64,000 nt of DNA. Origin: Budorcas taxicolor. Its lineage: Eukaryota; Chordata; Mammalia; Artiodactyla; Bovidae. The stretch is from positions 14,092,001 through 14,156,000 of the forward strand of contig NC_068928.1 of the NCBI RefSeq assembly GCF_023091745.1. Direction: 5' to 3'. Shown here piece after piece: positions 56,600 to 64,000 of the stretch. How positions within the stretch are numbered: the first letter of the stretch is position 1; each line of letters starts with the position of its first letter. The notes under the pieces are model-generated. The model had not been told where the DNA came from. It searched no databases and worked only from the letters and a program-made list of their open reading frames with translations. The position numbers and the translations under genes are program-made.

Positions 56600-57305
56600 C
56601 CTCTTGATGAGGGTGAAAGAGGAGAGTGGAAAAGCTGACTTAAAACTCAAAATTCAAAATACTAAGATCATGGCATCCAGTCCCATCACTTCACGGCAAA
56701 GAGATGGAGAAAAAGTAGAAACAGTGCTTGGGTTCCCAAATCACTGCAGATGGTGACTACAGCCTTGAAATTAAAAGACACTTATTCCTTGGAAGAAAAG
56801 ATATGACAAACCTAGACAGCATATTAAAAAGCAAGACATTTCTTTGCCAACAAAGGTCGATATAGTCAAAACTATGGTTTTTCCAGTAGCCATGTATGGA
56901 TGTGAGAGTTGGGCTATAAAGAAAGCTGAGGGCCAAAGGATTGATGCTTTTGAACTGTGGAGCTGGATAAGACTCTTGAGAGTCCCTTGGACAGCAAGGA
57001 GATCAAACCAGTCAATCATAAAGGAAATCAGTTCTGAATATTCATTGGAAGAACTGATGCTGAAGCTAAAGCTCCAATACTTTGGCCACCTGATGTGAAG
57101 AGCCGACTCATTGGAAAAGACCCTGGTGCTGGAAAAGATTGAAGGCAAGAGGAAAAGGGGACGACAGAGGAAGCTAAGGTTGGATGGCATCACCAGCTTG
57201 AAGGACATGAGTTTGAGCAAACTCTGGGAAGTAGTGAAGGACAAGTAAGCCTGGCGTGCTGCAGTCCATGAGGTCGCAAAGACTCGGACACAACTTAGAA
57301 ACTGA
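56600..57305 (+). mobile_element. BovB 3' fragment
   Basis: cctcttgatgagggtgaaag to cggacacaacttagaaactg. Its coding frame is broken near 56735 and 56835. Confidence 0.9.
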
Positions 57306-57682
57306 CAGCAACAACATCCTTTCTGGGGTCTTTAAGCAACAACTCCTTACTTCTGACTTGCTGAGGTAGGCTGTCTCTTGCCAGAGAATTCTACATTCCT
57401 GGTAAATCTGCTTCATGTGGAATACTGACGGACGAATTCCTAGTGTTTAATTAAGAGTGTGGGGCTTGCTCTAGTCTGCAGTTTTGATCACAACATTACC
57501 AATTGTGTGACCTTGGACAATCTCACTGAAACTCTGTTTTCTCATTTGTCAAAGGGAGAAAATCAGAGTACACACAACACAGTGATTTTGAAGAACAGAC
57601 CGTGCATGTAAATCCCTTAGTTACCAGAGAGGTTTAAGGTGCACATAAGAATCGTTCAATTGCCAATTTGCTTGGTTCCTTA
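57306..57682. other. Intergenic, no gene
   Basis: Contains a MIR-like patch (accttggacaatctcactga) at about 57511-57560. Nothing else was recognised. Confidence 0.4.
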
Positions 57683-58402
57683 TGAGGAAAGAGGAGAGTG
57701 GAAAAATTGGCTTAAGACTCAATATTCAGAAAACAAGGATCATGGCATCTGGTCCCATCACTCCATGGCAAATAGATGGAAAAACAATGGAAACAGTGAC
57801 CGACTTTATTTTCTTGGGCGCCAAAATCACTGCAGATGGTGATTGCAGCCATGAAATTAAAAGACACTTGCTCCTTGGAAGAAAAGCTATGATCAACCTA
57901 GACTGCATATTAAAAAGCAGAGACATTTGCCAACAAAGGTCTGTCTAGTCAAAGCTATGGTTTTTCCAGTGCTCATGTATGGATGTGAGAGTTGGACTGT
58001 GAAGAAAGCTGAGCGCCAAAGAATTGATGCTTTTGAACTGTGGTGTTGGACAAGACTCTTGAGAGTCTCTTGGACTGTAGGGAGATCCAACCAGTCCATC
58101 CTAAAGGAAATCAGTCCTGAACATTCATTGTAAGGAATGATGTTGAAGCTGAAAATCCAATACTTTGGCCACCTGATGCGAAGAACTGACTCCTTGGAAA
58201 AGACCCTGATGCTGGGAACGATTGAAGGCAGGAGGAGAAGTGGACGACAGAGGACGAAATGGTTGGATGGCATCACCAACTCAATGGACATGAGTTTGAG
58301 CGAGCTCCAGGAGTTGGTGATGGACAGGGATGCCTGGCTTGCTGCAGTCCATGGGGTCGCAAAGAGTTGGACACGACTGAGAGACTGAACTGAACTGACT
58401 TA
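57683..58402 (+). mobile_element. BovB 3' fragment
   Basis: Frames 57682-57948, 57927-58133 and 58137-58388 tile the BovB C-terminal region. They are broken by a 4-base loss near 57929 and a stop at about 58131. Confidence 0.9.
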
Positions 58403-58404
58403 TG

Positions 58405-58830
58405 AGGAAATTGTTTCTCTAGATGTGGGGCCAGGAGTTGGCATCACCCAGGGATCAGCTTGGGCTTCCCTGGTGGTTCAGATGATAAAGAATTTGCCTG
58501 CAGTGTGGGAGACCTGGGCTCGATCCCTGGATTGGGAAGATCTCCTGGAGGAGGGCATGGCAACCCACTCCAATATTCTTGCCAGGAGAATCCCCATGGA
58601 CAGTGGAGCCTGGCAGGCTACAGTATGTGGGGTCACAAAGAATCAGACACGACTGAGCAATGAAGCACAGTACACAGAACAGGGCTGAGGCTTAGCTGTT
58701 TCCTTTCCATGTGACAGATTTCTCTCTGATGTGAATGATCACAGCCTTCTTCCATAGAGCAGGATGCCCTGATGGACTCCCACAATTGTCCTAACTGTAT
58801 AAATGTGACATGCAAAAACACCACTAGGTC
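58405..58830 (+). repeat. Unassigned low-copy module, copy 2 (SINE-interrupted)
   Basis: ggggccaggagttggcatca before the SINE, and gagcaggatgccctgatgga with tgtataaatgtgacatgcaa after it, align by eye with 52615-52880 and 60896-61100. Confidence 0.45.
58465..58668 (+). mobile_element. Bov-tA SINE
   Basis: gcttccctggtggttcagat to aatcagacacgactgagcaa, complete and well preserved. Confidence 0.93.
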
Positions 58831-58857
58831 TCAAAAAGGATAAGCCAAGCTTAACCA

Positions 58858-59135
58858 CACCGATTTCTTTGGAGGGAATGATGCTGAAGCTGAAACTCCA
58901 GTACTTTGGCCACCTCATGTGATGAGTTGACTCATTGGAAGACTCTGATGCTGGGAGGGATTGGGGGCAGGAGGAGAAGGGGATGACAGAGGATGAGATG
59001 ACTGGATGGCATCAGTGACTTGATGGATGTGAGTCTGAGTGAACTCCGGGAGTTAGTGATGGACAGGGAGGCCTGGTGTACTGGGATTCATGGGGTCGCA
59101 AAGAGTCGGACACAGCTGAGCGACTGAACTGAACC
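58858..59135 (+). mobile_element. ART2A-like BovB 3' fragment
   Basis: gatttctttggagggaatga to cagctgagcgactgaactga. Confidence 0.9.
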
Positions 59136-60744
59136 ACACCCTAGATGGGAAGAACAGAACTGGAAAGCCTGTAGGTACAAGGATGGTGAAACTCAAGATT
59201 ATCTTTCCAGTAATATTTCTATTTGTTGAATACTCACCATAAACCTACAAGTCTGGATTTAATGCTTTAGGTGGGTCAGCAGCTTTAAAAATGGCCGTAC
59301 TCTTTGATCCAGAAATTCTGTTTTTCAAAATCTATTTTATGGAAATTAACTCACAAATGGGGAAAATTTTAAGGACAGTGGTTTTTTTGTGGTAGTTTAT
59401 CTATGATCATATAATTGATAGCCAACTATATAGCCTACTTTGCTGGCCTGGTAAACTGACAGACACAGTGGTTAATGTTTAAGAGCCTAATGCCAGCCTC
59501 TTACGCAAATAGAATGACATGAAAAGACTTGATTTTTAATATTACAAATGAATAAGCATGATGCAAAAAAAGCAACCCTGGGAAGAAGAGAAAAACAGAA
59601 AGAAATAAACCTACTTTATATGCCGATCCACGCCTCACGCCACGCCCCATAGGCTGTCTCTTCTCCACAAGCCCGGCCTGTCTCTAGGAAGGAGGAATGA
59701 TTCTGATATTACACCAGGATAAGAACACATGATCATCGACAAATTTTTGACAGATCTGGAGAGAAATGAGAGAAACAGCAGGCACTGAGGTGTCTGTCCT
59801 AACCATGAGGAAGTGGCAACCAAGAGCCCCAGAAAAGCCAGGTCAGTTTCTTCCCCCCTTGGAGGGCAGCCAGCCAGAAGTTGGTGGAGATGTTAGTGCT
59901 CAGGGCTGCGGGGTAGGGCACAAAGTGAACCAAAATTAAGCATTTCTTCTTGACCATGAATCACTGTTTTGAATCTCTGCCTGTCTTGTTCTCAGTCTCT
60001 GGCTCCCTCTTCAGGGAATACAGCTATTGGAGCAGGGAGCCTCTCTTCATCCTAGGAACCAATCAGACCTGGCATTTGCATCTTGTTAATGAATGCCTTA
60101 GACCTCAATTTTCCCCACTAACAATGGGTCTACCAGATCCAGAGACAAGATAGTTAAAACTTCCTGAGAAGTTTGGGAAACAGCTCAGCATGTTTTAAAA
60201 CCTTCTGTGAAATTCTTTGCTTTCATGTGAGAAATCTCAACCATAGAGTTTAAGTGATGTGGTTTAGACATCCGTCCAGAGCATTGAGAAACAATTCTAA
60301 AAGAAAGGAAGGATGAGAGTCTTGTGATACAGACAAGACTCATGAGCTGAGGGATGTAGTGATGAGATGGTTGACCAGAGCAGCGTGGGGAAATCATTGA
60401 TGATGGGCAGGAAGAGGGCAAAGCCAAGATAGAATGGGGCAAGTGCTGCTGCCTCCATCCTTCGGGAGTCCATCCTGTATCCTTGTCCCTTTATAGGCAA
60501 CTCTAGAGCATGAGAAGCTGGAGGCTGGGCATGATCAGAGGGGAAGTTGCTGCATGGTGTCTTGTTATGAGTTGCACATGTTGGGGTCCCTGGGGGTCAC
60601 ACAGAGGTTCAGAGCATCCATGAAGAACCCAGTTGCTCATTTGTTGGGGCTGATTGGCTGGAAAGATTTTGGCCAGTGACAGGAGGTGAGATGATGTTAG
60701 TGTCAGAGCCGTAAGGACATGGAAAGATCTACCGATTAATAGTT
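59136..60744. other. Intergenic, no gene supported
   Basis: Old repeat traces (59275-59350). Short frames with no motif. No chemokine or WAP exon was seen on either strand. Confidence 0.45.
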
Positions 60745-61100
60745 CCTCCCACAGAGCAGATCTGATGCTCTGCTGCAGCTGTTCCGATCACAGAGGGTGA
60801 CACCCACGGGTGATGCCACAGCACCCTGAGCACACAAGTCCCACTGGAAACCGCATCCTGCGTGAAAAGGACCATGACATCATGTTGCTCGGACCGCTTC
60901 TGAGGAAATGATTCACAAACAAGGAGGTGGGGGAGCCAGGAGTTGCCGTCACTAAGGGACCAGTCTTAGCTGGTCTTCTACCATGAACAGAGCGTTATGG
61001 ATCATACCATTCCCTTCTGCCTTTCTCGGAGCAGACATTTCTAATGTTCTTCACAGGTGTTTTGACTGTGGCATATCTACTGATGCCATCGAGTCTTCAG
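60745..61100 (+). repeat. Unassigned low-copy module, copies 3 and 4 in tandem
   Basis: Copy 3 (agagcagatctgatgctctg) and copy 4 (gaggaaatgattcacaaaca ... ggagcagacatttctaatgt) sit next to each other, so the module itself was duplicated in tandem. Confidence 0.45.
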
Positions 61101-62571
61101 TAGCCTGAGCCGTGTTTGACCCGGACTCAGATGGACAAAGTGGAACTGGGGAAGTCTGGGACATGACACACTTGATGCGATAGATAAAGTCGACTTTTAA
61201 ATCACTGTTTCATTCATCAAACATTCACCAGTCCCTACAGCATGCCATTAAAATCTTATTTAACAGTTGGGTATATAAATGAATGCACATTAGACATGGG
61301 ATGTCTCTATAAATCAGGAGCCCTAATTGTCCTTATTTTTTGGCCCAGAAAGTCTACAGTTAGGAAAATATCCTATGAGGAAAAAAACCTCATTTGTTGA
61401 AAAAGGTTTATGCACAGAGATATTTGGCAAAGCATATTTATAGCAATTAAAAATCGAAAACAACCCAAATGTGCTACAGTAGTGGATGACAATATTAATA
61501 CACTAGGCTGATGGATGAGGAAATTAGGCAGTATTAAAAATACTTAAAAATACTGGAATGATTTGGAAAAGTCTTGTACTGTTAAGTGTAAATAAGAAAA
61601 ATAAAAATTTGCATTCATATCATGGCTACAATTATGTCCCTTCCCTTTCCCACATACACGGTAAAAAGAGATAAAAAGCAAGTAAGTAAATGGAACTATC
61701 ATAAGCCTAGGGGAAAATGCACTTGAAAGAAATAAACCAAATTAATAGTCATTAGGTTTGGATAATAGAACCTTTCCTACCTTTAGGGAAAGACATTTTA
61801 TTCAGATTGTGCCCGAGTTCATTTATGCCACAATAAGACAGGAGGAATGTAGACGAACCACCCCCCCCAACCCCACCCCAGCTCCACATCCTTACTTTCA
61901 TTTGCCATGCTGCCTACCCAACTTTGAGAAGTGAAACAAGTCTCTGTTCTTTTCTGCATTTTATATATATTTAAATCAGTTTTAACTACTTTTGAGAGTA
62001 TTCTATAGTCAACATTACAAATTATGATTTTAAAAAGCCCAGTTGGAATTTAAAACACTAGCAACATTACTCTCTCTCCACTCCTGTGAGACTCCCTCTT
62101 ACTCAGTGGTTGAGACTTTTTGAGAAGATGTGATGACTGAGTCAGCAGCTTTTCCCCACCATGAGGTGACAAGCCCAAAGAAGAAATGCCAACAAACTGT
62201 TGAGGGAAGGGGAGATATTTTCAGAAGTGTCGTTAATGATGTCATTGAAGTGCTAGACAAACCCTGGAAATGCCTTGACTTTACAATAAGGAAACAGGAA
62301 ATGTTCTAGGATTCTTTAATAGCAAGGACTTCCTCTAAAATTTATTTACTTCCACAGTTTCTAAGGGCGAATTATTACGACAAGAGGTGAATTTGTTATC
62401 ATATTTAGCTGTAACTCATCTTTTAATTGTTATAAATAAGCTGTGACAAATACTGTTATACAGGTGACCTCATCATTGTGCTTGCGTCCATAGGATAGAT
62501 CTCTGGCAGAGTTTTTCTGTTTAAAGGGTAGCAACAGTTTAAGGGTCATCATATTAGCTCCCAATTAGCCC
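61101..62571. other. Intergenic, L1 traces, no gene
   Basis: 61370-61620 resembles an old L1 tail (gcaattaaaaatcgaaaaca). A C run lies at 61860-61868. Nothing coding was recognised. Confidence 0.45.
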
Positions 62572-62889
62572 AGCTAGAAGGTCTTGTAGGTCTTCATAGG
62601 ACTGTCCAACTTCAGCTTCTTCAGCATCAGTGGTTGGGGCATAGACTTGGATTACTCTGATACTGAATGGTTTTCTTTGGAAATGAACCGAGATCACTCT
62701 GTCATTTTTGAAATGTAAGTACTGCCTTTTGGATTCTTTTGTTGACTATGAGGGCTATTCCATTTCCTCTAAGGGATTCTTGCCCACAGTGGTAGATGTA
62801 ATGATCATCTGAATTAAATTCGCCCATTCCCATCCATTTTAGTTTACTGATTCCTAAAATGTAGATGTTCACTCTTGGCATCTCCTTCT
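62572..62889 (-). mobile_element. BovB endonuclease-region fragment
   Basis: Complement of the BovB 5' coding part (ggtcttgtaggtcttcatag; gtggtagatgtaatgatcat). It abuts the 3' end of another BovB in the same orientation, so the second element inserted into or beside it. Confidence 0.85.
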
Positions 62890-64000
62890 TCAGTTCAGTT
62901 CAGTCGCTCAGTCGTATCCGACTCTTTGCAACCCCATGAAACGCAGCACGCCAGGCCTCCCTGTCCATCACCAACTCCCGGAGTCCACCCAAACTTGTGT
63001 CCATCAAGTCGGTGATGCCATCCAGCCATCTCATCCTCTGTCGTTCCCTTCTTCTCCTGCCCCCAATCCCTCCCAGCATCAGAGTCTTTTCCAATAAGTC
63101 AACTCTTCGCATGAGGTGGCCAAAGTATGGGAGTTTCAGTTTTAGCATCAGTCCTTCCAATGAGCACCCAGGACTGATCTCCTTTAGGATGGACTGGTTG
63201 GTTATCCTTGCAGTCCAAGGGACTCTCAAGAGTTTTCTCCAACACCACAGTTCAAAAGCATCAATTCTTCGGCGCTCAGCTTTCTTCACAATCCAACTCT
63301 CACATCCGTGCATGACAACTGGAAAAACATAGCCTTGACTAGACGGACCTTTGTTGTCAAAGTAATGTCTCTGCTTTTGAATATGCTGTCTAGGATGGTC
63401 ATAACTTTCCTTCCAAGGAGTAACCATCTTTTAATTTCATGGCTGCAATCATCTGCAGTGACTTTGGAGCCCCCCAAAATAAAGTCTGACACTGTTTCCA
63501 CTGTTTCCCCATCTATTTGCCATGAAGTGATGGGACCAGATGCCATGATCTTCGTTTTCTGAATGTTGAGCTTTAAGCCAACTTTTTCACTCTCCTCTTT
63601 CACTTTCATCAGGAGGCTCTTTAGTTCCTCTTCACTTTCTGCCATAAGGGTGGTGTCATCTGCATATCTGAGGTTATTGATACTTCTCCCGGCCATCTTG
63701 ATTCCAGCTTGTGCTTCTTCCAGCCCAGCGTTTCTCATGATGTACTCTGCATGTAAGTTAAATAAGCAGGGTGACAATATACAGCCTTGATGGACTCCTT
63801 TTCCTATTTGGAACCAGCCTGTTGTTCCATGTCCGGTTCTGACTGTTGCCCACTTCTAATTTACCTTGATTCACGGACCTACCATTCCAGGTTCCTCTAT
63901 GCAATATTGTCCTCTACAGCTTTGGACTTTCACCATCAGACACATCCACAATTGGGTGTCGTTTCCACTTTGGCTCAGCCTCTTCATTCCTTCTGGAGTT
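62890..64000 (-). mobile_element. BovB 3' half, runs off the window
   Basis: Complement of the BovB 3' end (ttcagttcagtcgctcagtc) to the RT region. The RYADDTTLMAES box is kept near 63640-63672 in the frame 63286-63777; a one-base shift separates it from the C-terminal frame 62900-63427. It continues past base 64000. Confidence 0.92.

Noticed and set aside
1..64000. CRISPR array, tRNA, rRNA or prokaryotic mobile system
   Set aside because: Repeat types, introns and TATA promoters all show mammalian nuclear DNA; tRNA-like stretches are SINE heads.

Overview
The window is ruminant (bovid) nuclear DNA. The evidence is the repeat content: many copies of the BovB (RTE) LINE and its ART2A-like 3' fragments, Bov-A2/Bov-tA tRNA-derived SINEs, older CHR-type cetartiodactyl SINEs and bovid-type L1 tails. 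Most long open frames are pieces of BovB, L1 or an endogenous retrovirus. No rRNA, tRNA, CRISPR or prokaryote-style operon is visible. The host genes are few, small, intron-containing and secreted.

Region 5-37 kb holds two divergent genes of a WAP-related secreted family; the closest relative I know is mouse Wfdc21/Wdnm1-like. Each begins with a TATA box and a signal-peptide exon (minus strand 19269-19335; plus strand 28504-28570). The modules are separate 102-bp phase 1-1 exons, each coding one six-cysteine domain (C-x3-C-x5-C-x5-C-x4-C-x3-C). The minus-strand gene carries five such exons in the order A1-B1-A2-B2-A3 (14.7, 13.5, 12.5, 8.1, 7.1 kb). The plus-strand gene carries one A exon with a destroyed splice donor and one intact B exon. 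The two genes lie on arms of a large, diverged inverted duplication (left about 14.4-22.06 kb, right about 25.39-36.7 kb) around a spacer filled by an old BovB. The left arm was later expanded by tandem duplication. Insertions found in one arm only give a relative clock. One of them, in the right arm, is an LTR-truncated, polyadenylated copy of an endogenous retroviral env transcript.

Region 42-47 kb holds a three-exon CC-chemokine-type gene on the minus strand (TATA 46952-46957, exons 46793-46862, 42604-42703, 42244-42376, poly(A) signal 42012-42017). Signal peptide, splice sites and C-terminal helix are intact. Exon 2 is short and appears to have two mutually compensating frameshifts, so the reading frame is open for 100 residues but the hallmark adjacent cysteines are out of frame. 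A chemokine next to a Wfdc21-like locus matches my recollection of the rodent chromosome 11 Ccl/Wfdc neighbourhood, so this is probably the orthologous bovid CCL cluster edge; that is inference.

Regions 0-5 kb and 47-64 kb are mostly repeats and unassigned DNA: BovB copies at 1.6-4.0, 54.6-55.4, 56.6-57.3, 57.7-58.4 and 62.6-64.0 kb, L1 pieces, a solo-LTR-like element at 50.1-50.8 kb, and a diverged low-copy motif recurring at 52.6, 58.4-58.8, 60.7 and 61.0 kb that I cannot assign. Repeat boundaries were judged by eye and are approximate; exon boundaries were fixed by splice sites and frame.
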